From: a bacterium
Lineage (GTDB): Bacteria > Gemmatimonadota > Gemmatimonadetes > Longimicrobiales > RSA9
Assembly: GCA_003242735.1 (NCBI GenBank)
Contig: QGVH01000023.1
Span: 1-64,000 of the forward strand
DNA length: 64,000 nucleotides
Direction of reading: 5' to 3'
The position numbers and the translations under genes were made by a program. Positions within the stretch are counted from its first letter, which is position 1. Each line of letters starts with the position of its first letter. Shown piece by piece: positions 41,884 through 51,593 of the stretch. The notes below the pieces were generated by a model. It had not been told where the DNA came from and did no database searches. It saw nothing but the letters and a program-made list of their open reading frames with translations.

Positions 41884-42810
41884 TCAGGCCCGCGGGTGCG
41901 CGCGGTCGTAGACGCGCCGCAGCCGCTCCCGCGTGGTGTGTGTGTAGATCCGCGTGGTGGACAAGGATGCGTGGCCGAGCAGCTCCTTCACGGCGAGGAG
42001 GTCGGCGCCGGCATCCAGGAGGTGCGTGGCGAAGGAGTGGCGCAGCGAGTGGGTGGAGAGGTCCGCGTCGTCGCACGCCTGCTCAAGGAAGCTACAGACG
42101 ATGCGCTGGATGGCGCGCCGCGAGAGCCGCCGGCCGTTGACCGAGAGGAACACGGCCCGGCGGTCGCCTCCCGTCCGGGCGACGACCTCGGCCCTGCGGA
42201 GCTCGTAGCGGCGCAGCGCGGTGACGGCCGCACGGCCGAGCGGGACGATGCGCTCCTTGCGCCCCTTGCCCCGGATCCGGACCTGGTCGGCCACCAGGTC
42301 GAGGTCGGACATGTCCAGGAGATGGAGCTCCGAGAGGCGCATCCCCGTGGCGTAGAACGTCTCGAGGATCGCCAGGTCCCGGGTGCCGGTGAAGGTGTTC
42401 TCCGCGGCGCGCATCTCCGCGACCTGGAACACGCGATCCAGCTCGCTGCGTGGGAGCCACGCGGGCAGGCGCCGCTCGAGCTTGGGGGAGCGGACCGCCC
42501 GGGCCGGGTTCGCCTCGACCAGCTCCTCCCTGTGCAGGAAGCGGTAGAAGGAGCGGACGGCGGAGAGCTTGCGGGCGATGGTCCGGCGGGCCCGACCCTG
42601 TGCGGCCAGGTGGCCGAGGTACGCGCGCAGCGCGATGCGGTCCACGCCGCCCCACGTCCAGTCGTCGCCGCCGTAGTACCGGTTGAGGAACGCTTCGAGC
42701 TCCGCCAGGTCCTGGCGGTACGCGGAGACGGTGTGCGGGCTGAGCTGCCGCCCGTCCCTGATGTGGCGGATGAACTCCTCGACGAGAGAGGCGGAGCTGG
42801 CGCCGCTCAC
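41884..42810 (-). CDS. Tyrosine recombinase XerC/XerD family
   Basis: A 308-residue site-specific recombinase that resolves chromosome dimers. The N-terminal SAM-like domain covers residues 5-95. The catalytic residues are the Arg in TGMRLSEL, the Lys in RGKGRKERIVPLG, HSLRHSFATHLL (His and Arg), LLGHASLSTTRIY (His) and the nucleophile Tyr in IYTH. The GTG start at 42810 overlaps the trmFO stop, as in the trmFO-xerC-hslVU order of many bacteria. No dif site was located. Confidence 0.93.
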   Translation of the reverse strand: MSGASSASLVEEFIRHIRDGRQLSPHTVSAYRQDLAELEAFLNRYYGGDDWTWGGVDRIALRAYLGHLAAQGRARRTIARKLSAVRSFYRFLHREELVEANPARAVRSPKLERRLPAWLPRSELDRVFQVAEMRAAENTFTGTRDLAILETFYATGMRLSELHLLDMSDLDLVADQVRIRGKGRKERIVPLGRAAVTALRRYELRRAEVVARTGGDRRAVFLSVNGRRLSRRAIQRIVCSFLEQACDDADLSTHSLRHSFATHLLDAGADLLAVKELLGHASLSTTRIYTHTTRERLRRVYDRAHPRA

Positions 42811-44207
42811 GCGTGTACCCCGACGTTGCGGACCTCGGCGGGGACCGAGGCGATATCGTTGTCGCGCATCCACGCCTGGAAATCGGCGACCGCCCGTTCG
42901 ACCAGCAGCTCCCGGCGACGACGCTTGTCCCGCGGCGCCTCCGTGAGCGGGTCGAGCAGCCCGAAGTTCGAGTTCATGGGCTGGAAGTCGCGTGGGTCGC
43001 CTTCCCGCAGGTAACGGTACAGCCCGCCGAGCATCGTGGTCGACGGCGGCAGCACCGGCGGCCTGCCGCGAACGATGCGGTCCAGGTTGATCCCCGCGAG
43101 GATGCCCGACGCGGCAGACTCCGTGTAGCCCTCCACGCCCGTCAACTGGCCGGCGAAGATGAGGTCGTCACGCCCGCCCCGCGGCGAGCCCCAGGGCGTC
43201 AGCGTCGCCGGGAAGTTGAGGTACGTGTTGCGGTGGATCGAGCCGTAGCGGAGGAACTCCGCGGCGGCGAGGGCCGGGATCATCCGGAACACGCGGCGCT
43301 GCTCGCCGGTGCGGAGCCGCGTCTGGAACCCGACGATGTTCCACATCTGGCCCGCGCGGTCCTCGCGCCGGAGCTGGACCACGGCGTACGGCGTGCGGCC
43401 GGTCCGCGGGTCGCGGAGCCCGACGGGCTTCATCGGCCCGAAGCGCAGGGCGTCCAGCCCCCGGGCCGCGAGCACCTCGATGGGCAGGCAGCCCTCGAAG
43501 TACGGCGTGCCGTCGTCGGGCGGTGGCGCCGCCCTGCCCTCTTCGAACCGGATGTTCTCCCACTCGTGGCCGGGATACGTGTCGGCGGCGCGGAGCGCCT
43601 CGACGAAGGCGATGTACTCCTCGCGGTCCAACGGGCAGTTGAGGTAGTCCTCTCCGTCGCCCTTGCCGTAGCGCGACGCGTAGAACGCGTGCTCGAGGTC
43701 GATGGACTCGAGACTGACGATGGGCGCGATGGCATCGTAGAACGCCAGGTTGTCCGCCCCGAGCAGATCCGTGATCGCGCGCGTGAGCGAATCCGACGTG
43801 AGCGGGCCCGTGGCGATCACGGCCGGACCGTCCGGCAGCGCCGTGACCTCGCGTCGCTCCACGCGGATGCGCGGATGGGCGAGCACGGCCTCGGTCATGC
43901 ACGCGGAGAAGATGTCGCGATCCACGGCGAGCGCGGCCCCCGCCGGGACGCGCGCAGCGTCCGCCGCGGCCAGCAGCAGCGAGCCGAGCGCGCGCATCTC
44001 GGACTTGAGCAGGCCGTGCGCGTTGACCAGCTCCTCGCTCTTGAACGAGTTGGTGCAAACCAGCTCGGCGAGCCGGTCCGTCTGGTGCGCGGGCGTGCGG
44101 CGCACGGGCCGCATCTCGATCAGCGTGACCTCGTGGCCACGCTGCGCGAGCTGCCACGCTGCCTCGCAGCCGGCCAGGCCGCCGCCGACGACAGTCACCT
44201 CCGCCAT
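42807..44207 (-). CDS. trmFO: Folate/FAD-dependent tRNA uracil-54 methyltransferase
   Basis: A 466-residue flavoprotein that methylates U54 of tRNA with methylenetetrahydrofolate. The FAD motif is VVGGGLAGCEAAWQLAQRG, followed by the family block ELVCTNSFKSEEL. The C-terminal part has MNSNFGLLDPL. Topoisomerase I lies upstream and XerC downstream, the classic topA-trmFO-xerC-hslVU cluster. The ATG is at 44207. Confidence 0.95.
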   Translation of the reverse strand: MAEVTVVGGGLAGCEAAWQLAQRGHEVTLIEMRPVRRTPAHQTDRLAELVCTNSFKSEELVNAHGLLKSEMRALGSLLLAAADAARVPAGAALAVDRDIFSACMTEAVLAHPRIRVERREVTALPDGPAVIATGPLTSDSLTRAITDLLGADNLAFYDAIAPIVSLESIDLEHAFYASRYGKGDGEDYLNCPLDREEYIAFVEALRAADTYPGHEWENIRFEEGRAAPPPDDGTPYFEGCLPIEVLAARGLDALRFGPMKPVGLRDPRTGRTPYAVVQLRREDRAGQMWNIVGFQTRLRTGEQRRVFRMIPALAAAEFLRYGSIHRNTYLNFPATLTPWGSPRGGRDDLIFAGQLTGVEGYTESAASGILAGINLDRIVRGRPPVLPPSTTMLGGLYRYLREGDPRDFQPMNSNFGLLDPLTEAPRDKRRRRELLVERAVADFQAWMRDNDIASVPAEVRNVGVHA

Positions 44208-44229
44208 GACGATCCGGTCCTCCTGCGCG

Positions 44230-46563
44230 TCACGCGCCCTCCGCCGCCGCCACCGACTCGGGCGCGAACTCGCCGTTGCACTCGGGGCAGCGGTAGAAGG
44301 TGCCTCGGGCCTTCGTCGTCTTCTCGACGAGGAACGGCGCCTCGCAGTCGGGGCACGGCACGGGGACGGGCCGGTCCCACGTGGACCAGTCGCAGTCCGG
44401 GTACCGCGTGCAGCCCCAGAACGTCTTACCCCTCCGCGTCCGCTTCTCTCCCACGTCCCCCTCGCCGCAGCGCGGGCACTTGAGTCCCGGGATCGTGCGC
44501 GGCCGGGTGTAGCGGCATTCCGGGTAATTGGAGCACGCGATGAAGGCACCCATACGGCCCTCGCGCTCCACCAGCTCGCCGCCGCACTGGGGGCACTCCT
44601 CCCCGATCGGACGCGGCTCCTTCTGCTCCTTGCGATCGAGCGGCTGCGTGTAGCGGCATTCCGGGTAGCCGGAGCAGCCGAGGAAGCGGCCGTGGCGGCT
44701 CCAGCGCACCACGAGCGGCCGGCCGCACTCCGGGCACTCCGTGCTCTCCGCGGCGACGACATCGCGCAGCACCTCGTCGCTCCGCTTCTCACCCTCCGCG
44801 AGCGCCTGCTGGAACGGGCCGTAGAACTCGCTCAGCACCTCGCGCCAGTTCAGCTCGCCCTCCTCGATGCGGTCCAGCTCGCTCTCCATCTCGCTGGTGA
44901 AGCGCACGTCGAAGAGCTTCGGGAACAGCCGCACCAGGAGCTGCGCCACCGTCTCGCCCAACGGCGTCGGGTGGAAGCGCTTCTGCTCCAGCTTCACGTA
45001 CTCCCGGTCCACCAGCGTGGAGATGATCTGCGCGTACGTCGAGGGCCGGCCGATGCCGAGCCGCTCCAGCTCCTTCACCAGACTCGCCTCGCTGTAGCGC
45101 GGCGGCGGCTGCGTGAAGTGCTGCGCCGGCACGAGGTCGATGACGGTGCACGCCTGCCCGGCCTCCAGCGCCGGCAGCGGCGCGAGGTCGTCCAGGGTGC
45201 GGTGGTCACCCTCCTCCCGCGCCTCGGTGTAGAGGCGGGTGAAGCCGTCGAACCGCATGACGGACCCCGTCGCGCGGAAGAGGTAGAGGCGCGGCTCGCC
45301 GCCGGCCGCAGGGTTCTTCCCGCGGACCAGGAAATCGATGGTGGTGGTGTCGTAGACCGCCGGCGCCATCTGGCTCGCGACGAAGCGAAGCCAGATGAGC
45401 TGGTAGAGCCGGAACTGGTCGTCATCCAGGTCGCCCCGGACGGACTCGGGCGTGCGCCTGGGGTCCGTGGGGCGGATGGCCTCGTGGGCCTCCTGCGCGC
45501 CCTTCTGCTGCGGGCCGGTCCAGAGCCGCGGCGCTGCGGGGACGTACCGCTCGCCGAACGTCTCCAGCGCCCAGTCCCGGGCGGCCGCGGCGGCCTCGGC
45601 GGACACACGGGTGGAGTCGGTCCGCATGTAGGTGATGAGGCCGACGGCGCCCTCGCTGCCGATGTCCACGCCCTCGTAGAGCTGCTGGGCGACCCGCATG
45701 GTCTTGCGCGCGGAGAAGCCCAGGCGCTTGGCCGCCTCCTGCTGGAGCGTGGAGGTGGTGAACGGCGCGGGCGGATTCTTGGTCTTCTCGCGACGCTTGA
45801 CCTCGGAGACGACGAACGGCGCGCCTTCGACGTCCGCCAGGACGTCCTTCGCGGCGGCCTCATTCTCGAGGCGGAACGCCTTGCCGTCGATGTGGTGGAG
45901 CTTGGCCTCGAAGCGCTCGCCCTCGGCCTCGAGGAGCGCGGTGATGGACCAGTACTCCTCGGGCTCGAAGGCGCGGATCTCGGCCTCGCGATCCGTGATC
46001 AGGCGGAGCGCCACCGTCTGCACGCGGCCCGCGGACAGTCCGGGCCGGATCGGCTTCCAGAGGAGAGGGCTCACCTGGTAGCCGACGAGGCGATCCAGGA
46101 TCCGCCGCGCCTGCTGCGCCTCGACCTTGCGCATGTCGATGTCGCCGGGGTTCTCGAGGGCGCGGCGGACGGCGTCCCGCGTGATCTCGTGGAAGAGGAC
46201 GCGGCGGAAGCGCGGCCCTCCACCGCGGCGGCGCTTGCCGTCGCTGTTGTAGCCGAGCTGCTCCGCCACGTGGTAGGCGATGGCCTCACCTTCCCGGTCC
46301 GGGTCGGTCGCGAGGATGATCTCCTCGGCGGACTGGGCTTCCTTCTTCAGCTCCTGGATGACCTTGCCCTTGCCTCGGATGGTGACGTAGCGGGGCTCGA
46401 AGCCGTGCTCGACGTCGACGCCCAGCTCGTGCTCGGGCAGGTCCCGGATGTGGCCCACCGAGGCGCGGACCTTGAACCCGGGGCCCAGATACTTGCCGAT
46501 GGTCCGGGCCTTGGCCGGCGATTCGACGATCACGAGCCGGCTCTTCTGCTTCTGTTCCGCCAT
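44230..46563 (-). CDS. topA: DNA topoisomerase I
   Basis: A 777-residue type IA topoisomerase. The Toprim domain carries IVESPAKA and the acidic motif DPDREGEA. The nucleophile is Tyr312 in ITYMRTDSTRVS. Four C4 zinc ribbons follow from about residue 620 to the end, each with a CPxC pair and a second Cys pair, which bind DNA. The ATG at 46563 has GGGAGAG directly upstream. An earlier ATG would add a Gly/Pro-rich leader. Confidence 0.96.
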   Translation of the reverse strand: MAEQKQKSRLVIVESPAKARTIGKYLGPGFKVRASVGHIRDLPEHELGVDVEHGFEPRYVTIRGKGKVIQELKKEAQSAEEIILATDPDREGEAIAYHVAEQLGYNSDGKRRRGGGPRFRRVLFHEITRDAVRRALENPGDIDMRKVEAQQARRILDRLVGYQVSPLLWKPIRPGLSAGRVQTVALRLITDREAEIRAFEPEEYWSITALLEAEGERFEAKLHHIDGKAFRLENEAAAKDVLADVEGAPFVVSEVKRREKTKNPPAPFTTSTLQQEAAKRLGFSARKTMRVAQQLYEGVDIGSEGAVGLITYMRTDSTRVSAEAAAAARDWALETFGERYVPAAPRLWTGPQQKGAQEAHEAIRPTDPRRTPESVRGDLDDDQFRLYQLIWLRFVASQMAPAVYDTTTIDFLVRGKNPAAGGEPRLYLFRATGSVMRFDGFTRLYTEAREEGDHRTLDDLAPLPALEAGQACTVIDLVPAQHFTQPPPRYSEASLVKELERLGIGRPSTYAQIISTLVDREYVKLEQKRFHPTPLGETVAQLLVRLFPKLFDVRFTSEMESELDRIEEGELNWREVLSEFYGPFQQALAEGEKRSDEVLRDVVAAESTECPECGRPLVVRWSRHGRFLGCSGYPECRYTQPLDRKEQKEPRPIGEECPQCGGELVEREGRMGAFIACSNYPECRYTRPRTIPGLKCPRCGEGDVGEKRTRRGKTFWGCTRYPDCDWSTWDRPVPVPCPDCEAPFLVEKTTKARGTFYRCPECNGEFAPESVAAAEGA

Positions 46564-46615
46564 CTCTCCCAATCCGTGCTGCGGCCTCCGCGGGCGCGTG
46601 CCCCCGGCGGCCGGC

Positions 46616-47209
46616 TCAGCCATCCCAGTCGTCCTCGTACCCGGCGGGGTTCCGTGCACCGTAGTGGCGCGCGATCCCGGCGATCTCCGCCGCGACCTCG
46701 TCGGGGTCGCGGCCGTCCACGTCCACAGCCACGTCGGCCTGGCGGTAGAACGACTCGCGCTCGGACAGCAGGAGGCGGGCCCGCGCCAGCGGGTCCGGCC
46801 CCGCGAGCAGCGGTCGGTGGATCCGGTCGCGCATGGCGCGGCGGACGGCTTCCTCGGGTGACACCCGCAGCCAGACCACCAGCGTCCCGGGCGCGAGGCG
46901 TTCGAGCGACCCGGGCTGCGTGATCCAGCCGCCGCCGGGCGCGAGCACGATGTGGTCCAGGTGGCCGTACTCGGCCGTCAGTTCGGCCTCGAGCGCCCGG
47001 AACGCCGGCTCGCCCATGCGCCGGAATATATCCGGGATGGGAAGGCCGGTCCGTCGCTCGATCTCCTCGTCGAAGTCGAGGAAGTCCCAGCCGAGGATGC
47101 CTGCGAGCCGCCGGCCGACGGTGGACTTGCCGGAGGCCATGAAGCCGACGAGCACGATCCGGCGGACCCGCGGCGGGGGTTCAGTCCGCCGCGGACGGCG
47201 CCCACGCAC
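46616..47209 (-). CDS. aroK: Shikimate kinase
   Basis: A 197-residue P-loop kinase of the shikimate pathway. The P-loop is [10 protein letters not shown] (residues 21-30), the shikimate-binding Asp lies in [14 protein letters not shown], and APGGGW is the substrate loop. The GTG start lies inside the 3' end of aroC (29-base overlap), so the two are translationally linked. The product makes shikimate 3-phosphate two steps before AroC. Confidence 0.9.
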   Translation of the reverse strand: MRGRRPRRTEPPPRVRRIVLVGFMASGKSTVGRRLAGILGWDFLDFDEEIERRTGLPIPDIFRRMGEPAFRALEAELTAEYGHLDHIVLAPGGGWITQPGSLERLAPGTLVVWLRVSPEEAVRRAMRDRIHRPLLAGPDPLARARLLLSERESFYRQADVAVDVDGRDPDEVAAEIAGIARHYGARNPAGYEDDWDG

Positions 47210-48407
47210 CGGCCGTTCTCCCGTCCCGGATCTGCTCGAGGTAGCCGTAGAAGTTGCGGCGCAGCTCGGTCATGGAGTCGCCGCCGAACTTCTCCAGCAC
47301 CGCGTCCGCGAGTACGATGGCGACCATCGCCTCGCCGACCACGGCCGCGGCCGGCACGGCGGTGACGTCGCTGCGCTCAATGGCCGCGCGCGCTGCCTCG
47401 CCCGTGCGCAGGTCCACGCTGCGCAGGGGCTTCATCAACGTGGAAAGCGGCTTCATGGCCGCGCGCAGCACGAGCGGCGCGCCGGTCGTGATGCCGCCTT
47501 CCAGCCCTCCGGCGTTATTGGACGATCGCTTGTACCCCCCACTTCGGGATGCGTTCGGGTCCCGCTCGAACTCGTCGTGCACCGCGGAGCCCGGGCGGCG
47601 CGCCCCCTCGAAGCCGAGGCCGATCTCGACGCCCTTGATCGCCTGGATGGACATGAGGGCCTGGGCCAGACGGCCGTCGAGCCGGGTGTCCCAGGCGACG
47701 TGGCTGCCGAGGCCGACGGGCACGCCCCGGGCCACGACCTCGAACACGCCGCCGAGGGTGTCCCCCGCGGCCCGAGCCTCGTCCACCGCCTGGACCATGC
47801 GGGCCTCCGCCTCGAGATCCAGGGTTCGGAGCGGGGACTCGTCGGCGGCGGCGTTGATGTCCTCGGGCAGCGGGTCCGGGGGGCTCGCCTCGACCGGGCC
47901 CAGCGCGATCACGTGGCTGCCGATGGTGATGCCCAGCTCGGCGAGCAGCCGCTTGGCCACAGCGCCGGCCGCGACGCGGGCGGCGGTTTCCCGGGCGGAA
48001 GCGCGCTCGAGGATGTCGCGCGCATCGCTGCGGGCGTACTTGAGCACGCCGACGAGGTCGGCGTGGCCCGGCCGGGGCAGGTGGACGCGCTTGAGCTTCT
48101 TCTCGTCCACGTCGGGGGCCGGCGGCTCGTGGGCCATGGCGGTCTGCCAGTTCTCCCAATCGCGATTCCAGATGAGCATCGCGATGGGCGAGCCGAGCGT
48201 CTCGCCGAAGCGCACGCCGGAGATGAACTCGACCCGGTCCCGCTCGATGCGCATCCGGCCCCCGCGGCCGTAGCCGGCCTGGCGCCGCTTCAACTCGGGG
48301 TCGATGTCCCTCTCGGCGATCAACGAGAGCCCCGCCGGCACGCCCTCGACGAGCGCGACGAGTCCGCGGCCGTGGGATTCTCCCGCCGTCCGGAAGCGGA
48401 AATGCAT
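47181..48407 (-). CDS. aroC: Chorismate synthase
   Basis: A 408-residue FMN-dependent enzyme making chorismate from EPSP. Family signatures are [17 protein letters not shown] near the start, [11 protein letters not shown], and [13 protein letters not shown] in the middle; [14 protein letters not shown] is near the C-terminus. The ATG at 48407 follows GAGGAT. Its promoter and a leader hairpin are visible upstream. It lies between pilQ and aroK, recalling the pilMNOPQ-aroKB neighbourhood of proteobacteria. Confidence 0.95.
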   Translation of the reverse strand: MHFRFRTAGESHGRGLVALVEGVPAGLSLIAERDIDPELKRRQAGYGRGGRMRIERDRVEFISGVRFGETLGSPIAMLIWNRDWENWQTAMAHEPPAPDVDEKKLKRVHLPRPGHADLVGVLKYARSDARDILERASARETAARVAAGAVAKRLLAELGITIGSHVIALGPVEASPPDPLPEDINAAADESPLRTLDLEAEARMVQAVDEARAAGDTLGGVFEVVARGVPVGLGSHVAWDTRLDGRLAQALMSIQAIKGVEIGLGFEGARRPGSAVHDEFERDPNASRSGGYKRSSNNAGGLEGGITTGAPLVLRAAMKPLSTLMKPLRSVDLRTGEAARAAIERSDVTAVPAAAVVGEAMVAIVLADAVLEKFGGDSMTELRRNFYGYLEQIRDGRTAGAWAPSAAD

Positions 48408-48434
48408 GTGCGATCCTCGGTTCCAACAAGTGAA

Positions 48435-48456
48435 GAGCCCGACCGAGGCCGGGCTC
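48435..48456 (-). promoter_or_regulatory. Leader hairpin before aroC
   Basis: In the transcript GAGCCCG pairs with CGGGCTC across an eight-base loop, followed by TTCACTTGTT and the aroC start 28 bases on. It may act as an attenuator or a stability element. No leader peptide rich in aromatic codons is visible. Confidence 0.35.
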
Positions 48457-48476
48457 AGCGTACGAGCAACCTCCGG

Positions 48477-48506
48477 TATATAGGAGGATGCCCGGCGGCT
48501 TGTCCA
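48477..48506 (-). promoter_or_regulatory. Sigma-70-type promoter of aroC-aroK
   Basis: TGGACA (48501-48506, five of six to consensus) and TATATA (48477-48482, five of six) are separated by 18 bases on the minus strand. The start site would be near 48470 with a leader of about 63 bases. This separates aroC-aroK from the upstream pil genes. Confidence 0.6.
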
Positions 48507-48551
48507 GGCTCCGCGCAGGCCCGGAAGGAGCGACGCCGTCCTTGCAACGAG

Positions 48552-48599
48552 GCGGCCGGGGTGGGCGGGGCGCCGAAACCGCCCGCCCTCCCCGGCCGC
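48552..48599 (-). terminator. Long GC-rich hairpin after pilQ
   Basis: A 10-bp outer stem (48552-48561 with 48590-48599), a single mismatch and a 7-bp inner stem (48563-48569 with 48582-48588) enclose a 12-base loop. It lies 50 bases past the pilQ stop and before the aroC promoter. There is no T-run. Confidence 0.5.
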
Positions 48600-48648
48600 T
48601 CCTCCCCCGGCCCGGCGACCGCAACCGCGCGCTCGGGGAGCCCGCCGG

Positions 48649-50517
48649 TCAGCGCACCGAGTCCTTCACGATGTGCGGCGTGACCATGATCAGGAGGTCC
48701 CGCTTGACCTCGCGCTGCTTGGTCGTGCGGAACAGGGCACCGATGCCCGGGATGTCCATGAGGATCGGGATCCCGCTCTGGCTCTCGGTCTTCTCCACCA
48801 GGGTCAGGCCGCCGATGACCACCGTCTCGCCATCCTTCACGAGGACCTGAGTCTGCGACTCCTGCGTCTGGAACGTGAGGCCGATGTCCGACGGGGCCAG
48901 CGCGATGTTGGACCGCTCCGCGTGCAGGTCGAGCAGGATGTGGTCACCCGTGACGTGCGGCTTCACCCGCAGGATGACGCCCGTCTCCTTCATCTGCACG
49001 GTCGCGCGCGGCGGGACGCCCGTCCCCGTAGTGGCAGCGCTCCCCACGTCGATCACGCGGATCGGCGTCTCCTCGCCCACCTGGATCCGGGCCTCGACGT
49101 TGTCCATGGTCTTCACGACCGGGTGAGCCTGGATGTCCGAGAGCGAGACCTGACGCAGCGCTTCGATGAAGCTGATGAGGGAGAAGCGGCCGAGCGCCAG
49201 CGACGTCAGGATCTGGAGCGCCGGCGCCGCCAACCGGTCGTTGGCGTTGGCCAGGGCGGCGACGGACTCGCCGCCGAAGTTGACGAAGTTCTGCTGGAAC
49301 AGCTCGCTCTCCTGCATCACCCCGTCGCCGTTGCTGTCGATCCAGACCCGGGTGATCTGGTTGAGCGAGTTGCCCGGCAGGCCGTTGCCCGGCCCCTCGA
49401 TGTCCTTGAGGTCGTAGACGAAGCCGAGCTCCTCGAGCGAGGTGCGATCCACGTAGATGATCTTGGCCGCGATCGTCACCTGGGGCCTGCGCACATCGAG
49501 CTGCATGATCGCCGGCTCGATGCGGTCGAGGACGGAGCGGGCGTCCGTCACCACGAGGGCGTTGGCGGTGGGGTTCGTCGTCACCTTGCCCCGCTCGCTG
49601 AGGAACGCCTCGACCGTCTTCACGAGCGAGTCCGCAGGCACGTAGCGGATCGGGAACTGGCGCGTGACGAGCTCCTCGACCTTCTCGCGCTCCCGGAGCT
49701 TCTCGTTCTTGTCCACGCGGATGATGCCGCTCTCGGTCTCGACAGCGGCGAGCGAGTGGGAGATCAGGATCTCCCGGAGCGCCACGTCCCACGGCTGGTC
49801 ACGGATGTCCGCAGTGACCGTGCCGCTCACGTCCGCACCCGCCACGATGCTGCGCCCCGAGAACTCGGCGAAGGTCGCCAGCACGTCCTGTATCGGCGAC
49901 TCCTGGAAGTACACCGTGATCCGCGGCTCCTGGCTGAGCTGCTGCGGGCTCCGATACGCGCCCGCGGGGGGCAGCGCCGTGCGGCGGAAGTCCGAGGCTT
50001 CCGCAGCCCCGGGCGCGGCAGCGGCAGCGGGCCGCACGGCGGCCGAGCTCCCCGGCTCGACCGCCCGCGCCGCGGGCTGCGTGGCCGCCGTGGGCTGCGC
50101 GGCCGGAGAAGCCGTCTCCGCGATCGTCAGCGTGCCCGTGTGCCAGCGCTCGAAGGGACCGGCCGGGTTGGGGAACGTCACCACGATCCGGTCGTCCTGC
50201 TCCTCGACGGAGTAACGGACCGGCGCAGCGAGCTCGAAGACGACGCGCACCACGGAGGCCTGGAACTGGCTGGTCCGGATGGAGCGGATCCCGCCCCGAT
50301 CGATCCCCATGTAGCGGTCGCGCGGCAGTGCGTGCCTGGCCCCCTTGATGTCGAGAACGAGGCGCGTCGGGTTCTCGAGCGTGAAGTGGCTGACCGAGGC
50401 GGGGCCGTCCAACGCGATCACGACCTCGGTGTGATCCTCGACCGGCGCGACGCTCACGCCCCTGACGGACGTCAGGCCCGTGAGGACCGCCATCCAGAGC
50501 GCGATGAGAGCGTTCAT
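48649..50517 (-). CDS. pilQ: Type IV pilus secretin PilQ
   Basis: A 622-residue outer-membrane secretin with a signal peptide (about 1-20). One AMIN domain (about 20-115) is followed by a Pro/Ala-rich linker (130-185), then STN and secretin N domains (about 195-330). The C-terminal secretin domain contains [20 protein letters not shown] and VVIGGL. It forms the channel through which the pilus leaves the cell. It is last in the pilMNOPQ order, two bases after pilP. Confidence 0.95.
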   Translation of the reverse strand: MNALIALWMAVLTGLTSVRGVSVAPVEDHTEVVIALDGPASVSHFTLENPTRLVLDIKGARHALPRDRYMGIDRGGIRSIRTSQFQASVVRVVFELAAPVRYSVEEQDDRIVVTFPNPAGPFERWHTGTLTIAETASPAAQPTAATQPAARAVEPGSSAAVRPAAAAAPGAAEASDFRRTALPPAGAYRSPQQLSQEPRITVYFQESPIQDVLATFAEFSGRSIVAGADVSGTVTADIRDQPWDVALREILISHSLAAVETESGIIRVDKNEKLREREKVEELVTRQFPIRYVPADSLVKTVEAFLSERGKVTTNPTANALVVTDARSVLDRIEPAIMQLDVRRPQVTIAAKIIYVDRTSLEELGFVYDLKDIEGPGNGLPGNSLNQITRVWIDSNGDGVMQESELFQQNFVNFGGESVAALANANDRLAAPALQILTSLALGRFSLISFIEALRQVSLSDIQAHPVVKTMDNVEARIQVGEETPIRVIDVGSAATTGTGVPPRATVQMKETGVILRVKPHVTGDHILLDLHAERSNIALAPSDIGLTFQTQESQTQVLVKDGETVVIGGLTLVEKTESQSGIPILMDIPGIGALFRTTKQREVKRDLLIMVTPHIVKDSVR

Positions 50518-50519
50518 GT

Positions 50520-51005
50520 CTACGCTCCTTCCTGTTCCTTACGCTTCAGTTCCAGGACTTCCTGACGGACCACGCCGAAGTTGTTGACAGCGAAGAGGAC
50601 CCGCCTGGGACCGACGTCGAGGACCCGGGCATTGCCCACGGTCTCGCCGCGGCGTACGCGATAGATCCTGTTGTCGGGCCCGGCCAGCAAGGCGACGCTG
50701 CGCCCCGGCTCGGGCGAGTAGATGATGCCGCGCAGGGTGAGCTCCTCGAACCGCGGTCCGTCGCTGACGTTGAGCGGCGAGAACGGGTCGCGCCGATGGG
50801 TGAGCGGGTAGCTGAAGACCTCCCGCTCGAACACCAGATCGATCTCACCGGGCGCCCCCTGGGCGTTGGCAACGCCGCCATCGGCTCGGGTGGCCCGGGC
50901 TTGCGGTTCCTGCTCCCCGGATTGTTGGGCCCCGAGCCGCTCCGCACTCGCACAGAGCAGCAGGGCCAGGAGCATCACGGGGAGTGTGGCGTCACGTGCT
51001 CGCAT
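50520..51005 (-). CDS. pilP: PilP-like pilus assembly protein
   Basis: A 161-residue periplasmic protein with a signal peptide (about 1-26). It lacks a clear lipobox, unlike classical PilP. After a polar linker, the sequence RRDPFSPL begins the small beta-domain typical of PilP/GspC-type proteins, with LRGIIYSP and VRRGETVGNARVLDVG. It links the inner-membrane PilN/PilO pair to PilQ. Its position in the cluster supports the call. Confidence 0.82.
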   Translation of the reverse strand: MRARDATLPVMLLALLLCASAERLGAQQSGEQEPQARATRADGGVANAQGAPGEIDLVFEREVFSYPLTHRRDPFSPLNVSDGPRFEELTLRGIIYSPEPGRSVALLAGPDNRIYRVRRGETVGNARVLDVGPRRVLFAVNNFGVVRQEVLELKRKEQEGA

Positions 51006-51591
51006 CGGTCCTCCGCTCGACCGGCGCCGGCGCCGGCAGGATGTACGTCTGGATCTTGAACTGCGCGTCGAGCTTCATCCGCCCCAGCTTGTCCGTCTCG
51101 TTGCGCGGCTTCAGCTCGAGCTCGACGGGCGTGACGATGCGGGGCAGCGACCCGACGGCGGTCAAGAAGCGGCCGACGTCGTGGTACGCGCCGATCACGC
51201 TCATGGCGTAGACCTGCTTGGTGTAGTAGTCGACCTGGGTCTGCGCCTCGGGCTTCAGCAGGGCGAGCTCGACGCCGCTCTCACGGGCGCGCAGCTCCAT
51301 GGCGTGCAGCAGTTCCGGCACTTCTTCACGGCTCGGGATGAGCTCCTCGAGCCGCGTCATGTGCTGCTCGTAGATGGCCAGCTTCTTCTCGAGCTCGGGG
51401 CCGCCGCGGGCTGCGATGGCACGCGCCGCTGCGTTCTTGGTCTCGAGCGTCTCCAGCCGCTGCTCGGCTGCGGCGATCCTCTCCTTGTCCTTCGCGTGGA
51501 CGAAATTCCAGTACGCCACCAGCAGGAGCAGCGGCAGCAGCCCGATCAGGAACCGGTTCCTTGCCTTGGGATCGCTGGGCACGAGTGCCAT
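50992..51591 (-). CDS. pilO: PilO-like inner-membrane alignment protein
   Basis: A 199-residue protein with one membrane helix (about 13-30), a coiled coil (about 35-85) and a C-terminal ferredoxin-like domain, the PilO layout. It partners PilN in the inner-membrane alignment complex. The reading frame overlaps pilP by 14 bases and starts three bases after pilN. Confidence 0.85.
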   Translation of the reverse strand: MALVPSDPKARNRFLIGLLPLLLLVAYWNFVHAKDKERIAAAEQRLETLETKNAAARAIAARGGPELEKKLAIYEQHMTRLEELIPSREEVPELLHAMELRARESGVELALLKPEAQTQVDYYTKQVYAMSVIGAYHDVGRFLTAVGSLPRIVTPVELELKPRNETDKLGRMKLDAQFKIQTYILPAPAPVERRTDAST

Positions 51592-51593
51592 GG

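Noticed and set aside
43750..46923. Open frame of over 1000 codons antisense to trmFO and topA
   Set aside because: Both genes on the minus strand have intact motifs; the antisense product is low complexity.
48486..48560. CAGGCCCGGAAGGAGCGAC on the plus strand, resembling the SRP RNA apical loop
   Set aside because: The GGAA loop is present, but the nearly invariant AGCAG on the 3' side reads AGCGAC, and the apparent closing stem competes with a stronger hairpin. The TATATA nearby fits an aroC promoter on the other strand better.
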